A stretch of 64,000 bases of DNA from Gymnothorax reevesii (taxonomy: Eukaryota > Chordata > Actinopteri > Anguilliformes > Muraenidae). Under the pieces are notes generated by a model. The model saw nothing but the letters and a program-made list of their open reading frames with translations, was not told where the DNA came from and ran no database searches. The translations under genes and the position numbers were made by a program. Below are positions 11,101 through 21,509 of this stretch, piece after piece. How positions within the stretch are numbered: the first letter of the stretch is position 1; each line of letters starts with the position of its first letter. Where the stretch lies: assembly GCA_029721435.1 (NCBI GenBank), contig CM056576.1:114742666-114806665 (forward strand), given 5' to 3'.

Positions 11101-11593
11101 TTGCTCTCTGGCTACAGAGACTAAATTGTTTCATGGATGTTAAGTGGGCGAGGAGGCGCTCCGTTCCAACAATTCCTCTTTCGCGCAGACCCAAGCACGC
11201 GGAGCCAGGCGGCATGTGATTCTTCATAGTTAAAAGACTACTCACCCCTTCCGCGCGCAGGGAGATCGAAATATGATTCTTCCCCCAATGGCTAGAATCT
11301 CTTTGTTTTAAGCCCAAAGCCATACCTTTGATCGGGGGGGTTGAATTTGGGTTTTTCCCCATTTGGGGGTGTAATAAACTTCCTAGCAGAGAGAGGAGAC
11401 TAGAGTAATTACCCGCGTAAAATCTAACCAATTTTCCGGAGTTTCCCAAAGAGGATAAACCATAATTTCAATGGAAATGTAACAAACTCCATTCAACTCC
11501 TTGGATTGCCCCGAGAATAACAAAACCAAACATGATAGGAATATGTACTAATATGATGCAGTTGTCATGAAAAAGCTTTAAAATTGAGTATTA
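11101..11593. other. No feature recognised
   Basis: Sequence between the decayed Gypsy gag and the pogo-like element. Possible continuation of the Gypsy remnant near 11101-11160; otherwise nothing interpretable. The 117-codon minus-strand frame (11449-11096) shows no family features. Confidence 0.3.
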
Positions 11594-12953
11594 CCGTATT
11601 GATCCGAATATAAGACGATATTTTTTTCCTTGAAAAATGCCTGAAAATGACACCTCGTCTTATATTCGGGGTCTAAGGAGTTACCCATGTAAAACAATAT
11701 GTGGTGCCATATGAGCGCTTTTCTCTCTGTCAGTGTTTAGAGCAGTGTGACCCTAGCGTGATCCTGTAAACAAGTCGGCTGGAGTGGGTGTGTTAGCTTA
11801 CATTTGCATGAGCTACTTAATGACAGAAAGATGCAGCCAAGGCACAAAGATCCACTTGAAAAAAGTGCTTCCAAAATCGGTAAGGTGAATAAAAATCAGA
11901 GGAGAAGTTATGATGTGAAATTTGAACTTACGGTTGTAAACGAAGCTGAGAGAACGAACAACGTGAGGGCAGGAAAAAGATGGATGACAGAGTGCAACGT
12001 AATTATCGTAATTGGCAACCGAAAAATTAAGCAAACGTTTCCAGATGAATGATTGTCGTCTTACCTAATCGGGGAGAACAAGCAGCACCTGTTAAGTGCG
12101 GAGTGCTCTCGGAGTGAAAATTTTGTTAATCATGAAAAAGACTACGAACAGGTCAGGACTAATAATTATTTAAAACAGATGATAAGTCCACCCCAATTCT
12201 GTTTTACGGAATTTACCCCATGACTTCATCGCTGTTAGATCGCATGAGAAACCGTGTCTTCAGTTGCCTATTACGATAATTGGAAAACGCGTCAATAAAG
12301 AAAAATAATTGAGAACTAGCCAGGACTATCCTAATTGTCATAAAGGGACGTGTCTGTGCCACCCCAATTTCCGGTTCTAGCTTCGCCCCTGCACAAAACC
12401 TCCGTTTAAAACAATTATTAGTCCTGACCTGTTCTCACTCATTTTCATAATTAACAGAAGGTTCCCTCCGAGAGCACTCCACAGTTAACAGGTGTTCCTT
12501 GTTCTTGTTGTTGTGGGACAACAATCATTCATCTGGACGCGTATTTGCTGTATTTAAATCAACGTCATTCAGAATGAATTTGGAAAAAAACTGTTCATAG
12601 TGTTTTTGGATGTTAATGCTCTTACATTTTGCAGACTTTTCTGACAGTGTTTGTCAAGCGAATGAGTGCCGTTTATTGCACAAGTTAGGCCAGTAGGCCT
12701 AAGCCCGTTTTATTGCACTGTTTTCATGGCATATAACCGTGAAGTGCGTTCTGCGCTTTTCCTATTTGCAGGGCTATGGATGATTTTATGATTTTCTCCC
12801 CCATGATAAACACCAAAGATGTTGAAATGTGCGAGAAAAACAATGAAATGTTTTTTGAAATTTTGTTCAAATAAAAAGTATTTTTCCAAATAAGGGTCTT
12901 GAAAAGAGGAGTCGTCTTATATTCAGGGTCGTCTTATATTAGGGTCAATACGG
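11594..12953 (+). mobile_element. pogo/Tigger-like transposon remnant with TA target
   Basis: The left terminus CCGTATTGATCCGAATATAA and the right terminus (inverted CCGTATTGACCCTAATATAA) are flanked by TA at 11592-11593 and 12954-12955. That gives a Tc1/mariner-superfamily insertion of 1360 bp. A plus-strand frame at 11804-12052 contains RRSYDVKFELTVVNEAE and VRAGKRW-TECNV, like the N-terminal DNA-binding region of pogo/Tigger transposases. The catalytic part is missing and is replaced by foldback repeat arms (12028-12560), so the element is defective. Confidence 0.75.
12028..12560. repeat. Foldback repeat arms, two copies in opposite orientation
   Basis: The arm at 12028-12391 (starting GCAAACGTTTCCAGATGAAT, ending TTCTAGCTTCGCCCCTG) is followed at about 12410-12560 by an inverted partial copy (CAATTATTAGTCCTGACCTG, then CAATCATTCATCTGGACG). 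The terminus CCCCTG/CAGGGG resembles hAT ends. The same arm recurs inverted at 16370-16745. This suggests a non-autonomous element with very long inverted repeats, here rearranged so that two arms meet at their outer ends. Confidence 0.6.
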
Positions 12954-14394
12954 TATATAGTTTCATTGGATTATAAGTATATAACTGGTTTCTTCACAGG
13001 ATTTTGAACATATAAACATATTATGAATTTACCAGAGATTTAGATTATTTTAAACAGATTAATGTAGCTGGACTTTGGGGACAGTGATATGACTCTCACA
13101 AAAGTTTTGGGGCAGCCAGGGCTTTGTGACTCCGCCCCCTCCGCTGAGCAAAGCCAGAGATGCTACCCCCCACAGGCAGGCTGCAGGAACATCCAAGTGG
13201 AATGTCATAAAAGTTTTACTGCTGGCTCTGGATCGAGCTTATCAGCCATACGTTCAGATTCAACAGCCCCATAGTATCTTTGTATCAAATTAAGTTTAAA
13301 TGTAAGCATTACTTTTTGAAATTGGAACAGAGCAGTCTAGAAAACAGAAAATTTGTGTCAAGGCATTAATTATTAAGTTATTGATATGCATTTATTTTTA
13401 CTAAAAACTAATCAACTCTTTGGGTTATCCGATAGTATCTGAGTGCCAAATTTCAATTGAATTCTAGCATTACATTTTAAATATCTATGGAACAGACCAG
13501 GAAACTTAAATTAGGGTTAGTTAGGCATAAATTAACCAAATAACATACACGGATTGCACTAAACACTAATCAACTCTTTGGTCACATCACATTATCCATG
13601 TATCAAATTAACTTTGATTGTAAGCATTCATTTTTGAGACCCAGAAGTGTGCAGTGCAACATATTTAGTCTTTACTGAATACACCAAAGGTCTTCTTTCT
13701 TACAGTGGACTGAATACTGAATCCCAGTGCGATAAAGATTAAAATTGTTGGTTTGTTTTTGCTGTACGTGGAGCAGAGCAACACTGTTCAATCTAGACTG
13801 AGTCATTGTGCTACGCAGGTTTGTTTTAATTCATCTCAAACTGAAAAAATCCTTTCAGCTGAAGCAGAGGAGCTTGAAAGGACCAAGAGAATTTTCATCA
13901 TCATTTTTACTTCACTGAAAACTGTCTTATAGCGCTTTGAGAACATTTTTTATGATTTTTCCATCGCTGGTTTCTTTATCCTGCAGAAGTAGGAAGATCA
14001 GGTAACATGCTCTGCTGGATTTGCAATCTATTAGAATCAACATCAAATGTGTAGTGCTTTCAAATGACACCCATTTCTGCAGCATTGCTCACCTTTTACT
14101 GCTTTTATTATAAGTTTCTCCAAACAGTCATTTACATCTGACCCTTCAATATGAAAGCGTCTATCAATGGTTTCAATCATTGTGGAGATCATAGGATCCC
14201 AGTGCGTCTCCTTAAAGTACTGTAAGACATTGTCTGGGGGGTGTGTGCTTGTCAGTATCTCATCTCTTCAATAAGTCCCCTTGTGGGTTTCTCATTTCGA
14301 GGTAGACAGGGTGGTGTTACATTTAAGTCATAAGCCAAAGCTGTGCATTCATCCCACAGCACCTTTTCAAAACATTCAGCTGACTGAATTCGTG
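12954..14394. other. No gene recognised
   Basis: About 1.4 kb of AT-rich sequence. From about 13850 onwards it may include the decayed 3' region of the hAT transposase on the minus strand, but I could not recover the dimerisation motif there. Confidence 0.35.
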
Positions 14395-15530
14395 TCAGAG
14401 TGTTCCTTTATAAGCCGGTGGCTCTTCTGCTTTCACCAACAGGTCTTGCCTCTGCAGGAGTCTAATTTCCTCTGACTTTGAAAATGCCTTTTCACATATT
14501 ACTGAGCCAAAAACGGTTTCAAAATCATTCAGATGTCGCAAAAGACCAGAGGCTTTACGACCACACTGCCCTCTATCCTTTCTAGAAATTTCATCAAGTG
14601 CTTGCTTTAGAGTGATGTAATTTTCCAACAGGCCTGTAATTGATGAGCATCGTATCGTCCATCTAGTTGGACACAATGGACACAGGGAAGTAGCGCTTCT
14701 GTCATTTTGTAGGTTCGTAAAATGGGCCAGCCTTTTGGGCGAGTCGCTTACAAAGTTAACAAGCGTTTGGGGAAAAACTATGGTGTCTCTGACTAAAGTA
14801 ACTGACCTTGTGACATCTTGGAGAACTGAATATTTTACATGTGCAGAACAATGGACATAAAAAGCATTTGGCTCTTCCTCCAAAATTCGAGCTTGTACAC
14901 CCGAGTAGTATCCTGACATAGAACTAGCACCGTCATAGCACTGTCCTCAACAATTATTTAGTGGTATATGCAATCTCAATAGAATGGCTTTGATGATTTC
15001 TGCAATGGTGTCTGCATTGGTTGTGTCAGTTTTGTTAAATCCTATAAATTCCTCCGAGATCTCAAAATTGTCACTGACATGATGTAAAATCATTGTCACT
15101 TGTTCTTTAACAGAGACATCAGTTGTTTCATCAAATATAAAGGAGAAAAACTCATCCGCTCTGAAGTCATTAACAATTTCTTGTAGGACAGCATTGGACA
15201 AGTTTTAACATTTCATTTTCAATGTCATGTCCAAGCCATTTTTGTTTTCTTTTTAACCACTGGGCTAGTTCTGGACAATCTTGTGCCCTCAAATTCAACA
15301 ACCGGAAAAGATTGCTGGACATATCCTTGTGTCCACGGGTAGCGATTCCTTGACGCATGAGGAATCAGAGTAATCAGATTCCAGTATTTTGAGCAGGCAT
15401 AGCTGGGATGTTTGTACATCCCTGAAAGCCTTAGATCTATGAGTACACACAACTGTGTGAGCGGTCATATAGCTCCTCAATTTCACAGTTGCCTCCTTGT
15501 GTGCACTGGACCTTTCGCTTGTCGCATTTT
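14395..15530 (-). pseudogene. hAT-type transposase pseudogene (ZMYM1-like lineage)
   Basis: Minus-strand pieces fall in the order expected for vertebrate hAT proteins of the zinc-finger-MYM-like lineage. First come GHKDMSSNLFRLLNLRAQDC and WLKRKQKWLGHDIENEML (15358-15170), then FFSFIFDETTDVSVKEQ with catalytic-type DETTD (15201-14947). A YYSGVQARI segment with YVHCSAH and NFVSDSPKRLAHF follows (14919-14395). Frame breaks lie between pieces and a stop follows NNC near 14949. The C-terminal region is not recovered. In family members these motifs form the RNase H-like transposase core. This copy is inactive. Confidence 0.8.
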
Positions 15531-16366
15531 TTCAACTGTTGAAACCATTGGTAACGAATAATTCTTCCTTTCATTTTGAGAAGCTTATCAGCTGAAGTCT
15601 TTCTGACATTCTGCATGTGCGACAGAAGGCTTTTTCAGAAACTGAATCCCACTCTAGTCAGGAGAAGTTTGAAAACCATGCATATCTGAAAGACCGTCCA
15701 CAGTCGGACTTGGGAAAGGTTATGTTGGGCGATGTGGACTCTTTCTGATGAAGTCTGACATTCCCTGTATTAAAAAAAAAGACTGTTAACTCTTTTTATC
15801 CTGCCTTAAACAATAGGTCTAATGTAAGCTGATATGAGCGCTCTCTTTGACAGCCAAGCATTGTTTGTCATGACAATTCCAGTATTTTAACTCAATACGA
15901 GCGTCTACACCTACTGAAACAATATTAAAGTGCCAGTAAATACCTTGCATGTGTTTTTTAAAAAAAATTCCAAAAATCAAGCTGTCTGTAATATGGCCCA
16001 AAAAAAATTTGACCAAAAATAACCTTAGGAAATGCAATTTTTCAAAAAGGGGTTTCCCAATCTAAAAATAGATCGGCTAGATTATTCACCGCGCAAAGCA
16101 CTGTGGGTCGAAATAGCGCACTGTAAACAAAGATGGCGTCGCGGAAGAAAAAGAAGACAGACAGGAACGTTTTTGGAGAATGTGGAGGCAAACACGATAA
16201 GCAAAACATAATTTCCCCCATTCGAGGCACACTACCATTTACGTTGTATACTTTTATGAACTCGAGTAGCGCGAGAAATGTTGCGAAGAAAAACCAACAC
16301 GGTATTTCAACTTACTAATCCATCAAAGTTAGGGCCAACTCATCATTGTCAATACCAGGGCCCAGG
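15531..16366. other. No gene recognised; small CpG-containing frame at 16133
   Basis: A 61-codon plus-strand frame (16133-16318) starts ATGGCGTCGCGGAAG and is Lys-rich. It has no visible homology, no donor that I trust and no poly(A) signal, so I do not call it a gene. The region upstream may be the 5' part of the hAT element. Confidence 0.3.
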
Positions 16367-16369
16367 GGT

Positions 16370-16858
16370 GAAGCTAGAACCGGGAATTGGGGTGGCACAG
16401 ACACGTCCCTTTATGAGTTAGGATAGTCCTGGCTAGTTCTCAATTATTTTTCCTTATTGACGCGTTTTCCAATTATCGTGATAGGCAACTGAAGACACAG
16501 TTTCTCATGCGATCTAACAGCGATGAAGTCATGGGGTAAATTCCGTAAAACTGAGAATTGGGGTGGACGTAACATCTGTTTTTAAGAATTATTAGTCCTG
16601 ACCTGTTCGCAGTCATTTTCATGATTAACAAAATGTTCACTCTGAGAGCGCTCCGCACTTAACTGGTGCAGCTTGTTCTCCCCGATTGGGTAAGACGACA
16701 ATCATTCATCTGGAAACGTTTGCTTAATTTAAATCAACGTTATTCAAAATTACTCTCGGTATTGAGTGGGAAAAAAGTGCCACTTGGTGGTGAAATAGGC
16801 TATAAAAAGCATTCGGCTCTATTTGACTTTGATTTAAATTATGCAAACGTTTCCAGAA
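16370..16858 (+). repeat. Foldback element copy interrupted by the LINE
   Basis: The copy starts at CAGGGGTGAAGCTAGAACC and runs as the inverted counterpart of 12028-12391. The sequence then turns back on itself: TCTGGAAACGTTTGCTTAAT at about 16709 pairs with TTATGCAAACGTTTCCAGA ending at 16858. The second arm is cut at the point where LINE coding sequence begins, suggesting LINE insertion into the foldback element or truncation there. Confidence 0.55.
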
Positions 16859-19600
16859 CGAAGGATGAAGAGGAATATTGAAGCTTGGAGAAAAGACTTA
16901 AGTAAGATTGAGGAAGTCGGAAGAGGAAATATGAGACTGAAGCAAAGAGTGAGGGAAAGGCTGAACAGAAAATATCGTCTTGAGGAAAGGGGCACCCTGT
17001 ATGTCTCAAGTGTGTTGAAACAGAAGATCAAGGCGGGCGGAGTTAAGATTAAAAGATACGACGATAGATCCCAACAGTTCAAACATAACCACCTTTTTCG
17101 AACCAACCAGAAGTTGTTTTACAAAACACTAGATGGTAGTCAGCGAGAAGAAGCAGTGTCTCCTGACCCTGCAGAAGCAACCTCCTTCTGGAGTAAGATC
17201 TGGTCGGAGGAAGTTGGTCACAATGAGAGAGCATCTTGGTTGAAGGATGTCGTGTTAGAGTTCATTACGACAGAGATACAAGAAGACATCCACATCACTG
17301 TGGAAGATATTAAAACAGGAGTGAGCAAAATGGCAAACTGGAAGACAGCCGGTCCCGATTTAGTTCAGGGGTTCTGGTTTAAGAAACTGACAGGATTGCA
17401 CTCTAGACTGCAAGATTGCTTGCAGGGCAGTATGTGTCAAGGGAATGTACCAGAGTGGATGGTCAGGGGAAGAACAGTTTTGATACAGAAGGACCCAGCG
17501 AAGGGTGCCCAGGTCAGCAACTACCGCCCTATTACCTGTCTCCCCATGATGTGGAAGCTCTTGACAGGAATTATGGGAGATAAGTTATACAGTCACCTGG
17601 AAAGGAGTGGACTCTTGGCAGATGAAGAGAAGGGTTGCAGGAAGGGATCACGAGGAACAAAAGATCAACTGTTTATAGATAAGGCAATCCTGAAGAACTG
17701 TCGGAGAAGGTTGACTAACCTGTCAATGGCCTGGATAGATTATAAGAAGGCATATGATATGGTGCCACATTCATGGATCCTGGAATGTCTGGAGATGGTT
17801 GGGGCTGCCAATAATATGATTTCTATAATCAGCAACAGCATGGTGAACTGGAAGACAGAATCTGGAGGAGCGACTCTAGGGCAGGTTGATATCAGGTGAC
17901 TCCCTATCACCACAACTGTTTATAGTGGTCATGTTACCCCTGACCATAGTACTACGAAAGATAAGAGCTGGATACAGACTGGCAAAGAATATGAAGCCCA
18001 TTAACCACCTACTATTTATGGATGATTTGAAGTTGTACGGAGCAAGCAAAGACCAACTAGACTCACTTATCCAGGTAGTAAGGATTTTCTCACAAGACAT
18101 CAAGATGTCGTTTGGGCTAGACAAGTGTGCTGTACTAGAAATGAGAAGCGGAAGGCAAGTAGAAATTAGTGGAATAGACCTACCCAATGACCAACACATT
18201 GTGGGGATAGAGGAAGAAGGCTATAAATACCTTGGCATCTTACAATTGGACCAGACTCTCAACACCAAGATGAAAGGCAAGATAACATCGGAGTATATTA
18301 AAAGAGTCAAGAAGTTGTGTAGATCAAAACTGAATGGAGGAAATTTGATTTGTGGTATCAATACCTGGGCTGTAGGAGTAGTACGCTACAGTGCAGGGAT
18401 TGTGGACTGGACAATGGAAGAAGTGGCCAGCATGGATAGAAGGACCAGGAAGATCTTGGCAATGAATGGCTGTCTGCACACTAGGAGTAATGTTGCGAGG
18501 CTGTACCTACCGAGGAAGGAAGGGGGAAGAGGACTGATTGGCATTGAAGAATGTGTAAAGGGGGAGAGTAAATCCCTGTATGGCTACCTAAGAGAGAGCA
18601 CAAAATGGATGCTTCAAGCCGCATTGAGGGAGAAGGTGATTGTTGAAGAAGAAAGCCTCCAGGATTATAAGAAGAGGAGGAAAGAGGAGAAAAGCAAAAA
18701 TTGGCAGGAGAAAGCCCTGCACGGAGAGTTTGTTAAACAGACATCGAGTGTAGCTTGTGAGGAGTCCTGGAGATGGCTCAGGAATGGATTCTTGAAAAAG
18801 GAGACAGAAGGTTTGATCCTGGCCGCTCACGATCAAGCGTTAAGAACAAACGCTATCAAGTACAACATAGATAAGACTTCAGTGACACCACTGTGTAGAT
18901 TGTGTGGAGAATCTGCTGAAACAGTACGACACATTGTCAGTGGATGCAAGAAGCTTGCCCAAAGAGAGTATAGGAAGCGCCACGACAAAGTGGCTCTGCG
19001 GGTACACTGGGAGATATGCAGGAAGTATGGGATAGAGTGTGCTGACAAATGGTATGACTATCAAGCCTTGCCAGTTGCAGAAAATGGAGAAGTGAGGATT
19101 GCCTGGGACATGACTATCTACACACACAAGGTGTTGAAACATAACCGGCCAGATATCACTCTAGTGAATAAAGAGACACAGGAAATAAAGAGACACACTC
19201 ATTGACATAGCTGTGCCAGCGGACCAGAACATCATCAGAACTGAGGAGGAGAAGGTGGAAAAGTACCAGGATCTAGCATTGGAAATCAGAAAGATTCATG
19301 GAGCCTCGAAAGTCACAGTAATACCTATAGTGATTGGTGCCCTTGAAAGCATATCGAAATACGCAAATACCTGGTATGGAAAGCTAGGTGTACCAGAGTT
19401 CCTTGGGAGTGTACAGTTGTCGGCTCTTCTTGGAACTGCCCACATATTAAGGAAAGTATTGTGTCTCTAAGCTGCGGGGAGGAGCTGAGACATAATTAAC
19501 AATCCCAGTAAAACACCTAACAACTGGAGAGAACTGAATAATAATAATAATAATACAAAAGATGTTCTGATAATAATACTGATGATAATAAGAATGCAAA
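16841..19600 (+). mobile_element. R4/Dong-like non-LTR retrotransposon, 5'-truncated
   Basis: Frame one (16841-17899) carries reverse transcriptase blocks: NWKTAGPD, NYRPITCLP and the catalytic block WIDYKKAYDMVPHSW. After a frameshift near 17885, frame two (17886-19205) continues with the second catalytic block LFMDDLKLYG (MDD in place of FADD). It then has a CCHC motif CRLCGESAETVRHIVSGC and RPDITLVNKET. A second frameshift near 19203 leads to DIAVPADQN and EKYQDLALE (19213-19470). The PD...D order after the CCHC is the restriction-like endonuclease of R2/R4-type LINEs, not an AP endonuclease. The 3' end runs into ATAATA repeats, as in Dong/R4 elements. Two frameshifts make it inactive; substitution decay otherwise looks light. 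Confidence 0.85.
19541..19592 (+). repeat. Interrupted TAA-type repeat at the LINE 3' end
   Basis: AATAATAATAATAATAATAC followed by further interrupted ATAATA/GATAATAA units to about 19592. Dong/R4 relatives commonly end in or insert into such repeats. Whether it belongs to the element tail or to the target cannot be decided here. Confidence 0.5.
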
Positions 19601-19609
19601 GGATATTTT

Positions 19610-20036
19610 GTATTATTCCACACACTGCACAGAAAGTAAACCAGGTTGGAGCTGGCAAGCTTTCTGCGCAACTCCAGCAGAGACTTTTTCTACGAAATTG
19701 TCACTGCGTCTTGATGAATATGCGACACCTCCCCCTACTACGCCGCCAAATCCATCTCGGCGCACGTCCGTCTACCAAATCTACCAAAGTGACTGCACAC
19801 GGTGTTGCACCGCGCAAAATTACCACTGCGCGGGCTGCGCCACGCTACGCCAGCTGCGCCACCCTTGTGATGGCGTTGGTGTTTAGACGCCAAGAGCAGT
19901 GGCCCGAAATAAAAGTAAAATCCAGCAGCGTGCTGAGAGGCTAAAACAAATGGAAATCACAAGGCTCGCGCTACCAACGGACCTGACGCCGTCCGTGGTA
20001 GCCAAAAAGCGAGCTCAAACACAATACAAGGGAAAA
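19610..20036. other. No feature recognised, CpG-rich
   Basis: Locally CpG-rich with phrases such as GCGCGGGCTGCGCCACGC. Overlapping frames of 92 and 120 codons show no family features and are probably compositional. It may be an internal part of the adjacent minus-strand LTR element. Confidence 0.3.
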
Positions 20037-20049
20037 TAAATCAAATGAA

Positions 20050-20307
20050 TCCCTTACTTACTAACACTATACCTCTTATGCAGCTAAATCCTGCCAATAC
20101 TCTAACTTCTCAAATACCTTACCAGCTAAAGCGTCAAGCACAAAATGACACTCCAGCAACACGAACGAGGAAGGGCAGGAGCTTAAATAGGGTCCGGGCA
20201 ACGCCCCCAATCAATGCCAGCTGGCTAAGGAATCCGACGGTGAGCAAAACGATATCGTCCCGGACGAGAGTAACAAAAGGAGCTAACAAAGCTCCCAAAC
20301 CATGACA
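20050..20307 (-). mobile_element. LTR fragment related to the 10-kb Gypsy-like LTR
   Basis: Read on the minus strand it begins TGTCATGGTTTGGGAGCTTT, then has TCCGGGACGATATCGTTTTG, also present at 10038-10057, and a TTTAAGCTC box equivalent to the 10-kb copy's TATTTAAACC. Orientation is opposite to the copy at 9993. Only the LTR start and body are recognisable. Confidence 0.6.
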
Positions 20308-20338
20308 ACCCTGTGCTGTGCCAAGAATTTAGAGCCTG

Positions 20339-20450
20339 TTATCTCTGTTCTATTGTGAATAAAATACTGGCTGGTGTGATTTGAAAGTCATGGCGTTTTG
20401 ATATTATTCATAATTTACACTTTGTCGCAGTTATTTCAGAATTGGAGTTG
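20339..20450. mobile_element. Tc1-like terminal inverted repeat fragment
   Basis: This segment matches the right terminal repeat of the 58.9-60.5 kb Tc1 copy: TTCTATTGTGAATAAAATAC, then ATTTCAGAATTGGAGTTG, ending in TA (20451-20452). No transposase sequence accompanies it, so it is a solo end. Confidence 0.7.
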
Positions 20451-20453
20451 TAT

Positions 20454-20977
20454 ACTGCATACTAACTAAAATGCTCTGCTGCTTAAGGTGCCAAGTCATA
20501 CTTATCAGGGACCATTTATATTGTATTACATTAACTTTACTGTGGTTAGCCAAGGCTAATTTTAGTCTCAGTACTTGGACATGATTGAGTAACACTAAAA
20601 TCAGAGAGTGGCCAAAATGCCACTACATTTAAAGGGAACAGATCATGTGGATTGTTCATAGAAATGTAACATACAATTGTATGGACAAACATTGTATGGA
20701 GCATACAATGTTTTGGGGCACAGCTAAATGTTAATACCAATGCATTCACAAGAATTTTTTTTTTTTATTGAAAATGGTGTGTTTTTCCCCCCTGGAAACT
20801 TCCTGGAAGAAGTAAACTCTAGCTATTGATTATCATAGCATACAAACACATTGACATTTTTGATGCCAGCAAGTGAAATCACACCAAGCTATGCAGTCTG
20901 GCTTAAATGTCTTATTGTTGGAAATGTGTTGCAAGACAATTGAACATTTTCTCTCTGTTTTGCATCAAGTACTGTCA
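20454..20977. other. Intergenic sequence 3' of the first V gene
   Basis: No coding or repeat feature recognised. It lies just beyond the recombination signal of the 21-kb V gene. Confidence 0.4.
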
Positions 20978-21015
20978 GGTTTTTGTACAGAGATTATGGA
21001 TTTGCTGTCACTGTG
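20978..21015 (-). promoter_or_regulatory. V-type recombination signal sequence (RSS)
   Basis: On the minus strand the V exon runs directly into heptamer CACAGTG (21009-21015), a 22-bp spacer, and nonamer ACAAAAACC (20978-20986). V genes carry 23-bp-type spacers; 22 is within normal variation. RAG1/RAG2 would cut at the heptamer border. Confidence 0.9.
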
Positions 21016-21505
21016 GGCTGCAGGGCACAGAAGTACAGTGCAGAGTCTTTCACTTCAGCAGAGGAGATCTCCAGATCCACTCGCTTGTTCTTCTTATCTT
21101 GTTTGACTGTGAACCGCTTCTCTGTATTTTCCTCAGAGCTTATATAGATGAGGATGAGGAATTCTGGTTTGTTACCAGGGTATTGCTGATACCAATGTAG
21201 ACTGTATGCATTAGCAGATGAGTAGTTGCATGACAGAACAACATTGTCTCCATCCAAAACGTGTTCCTCTTTAAAAGCGGCTGTAATTGAATCCTGTCCA
21301 AAGCTGTAGCCTGGGGACCAAATTCAAGGAACAAAATAATCAGTCCCACTAATTTATATTATCCGTGGTATAATATGATTGCAATTTTAGTTTTAATATT
21401 AGGGCTTCAAATCTTACGGTAAATGTACATGTCCATGAGAGAAATTAATTCAGCCAACTTACCTGCAATCATTGAAATAAGAAGAAATAAAGAGTGCACC
21501 ATCAT
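21016..21505 (-). CDS. T-cell receptor alpha/delta V gene (first), intact
   Basis: Two exons on the minus strand. The leader exon (21505-21463) starts ATGATGGTGCACTC and encodes MMVHSLFLLISMIAG, a hydrophobic signal peptide, followed by donor GTAAGT. The V exon (21310-21016) follows acceptor TTTGGTCCCCAG; phase matches, the split Gly codon being joined across the intron. Visible V-domain hallmarks are NVVLSCNYSS (first cysteine), LHWYQQYPG (framework tryptophan), the D-x-A-x-Y-F-C pattern in DSALYFCALQP, and an RSS directly after it. No stop interrupts it, so it is germline-functional by sequence. TRAV is preferred over TRDV because of the short CALQP end and resemblance to teleost TRAV; the two share a locus and cannot be cleanly separated here. 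Confidence 0.92.
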
Positions 21506-21509
21506 AAGT

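Noticed and set aside
16133..16318. 61-codon frame starting ATGGCGTCGCGG, looks like a housekeeping first exon
   Set aside because: No donor in phase, no promoter context beyond a few CpGs, no homology that I recognise.
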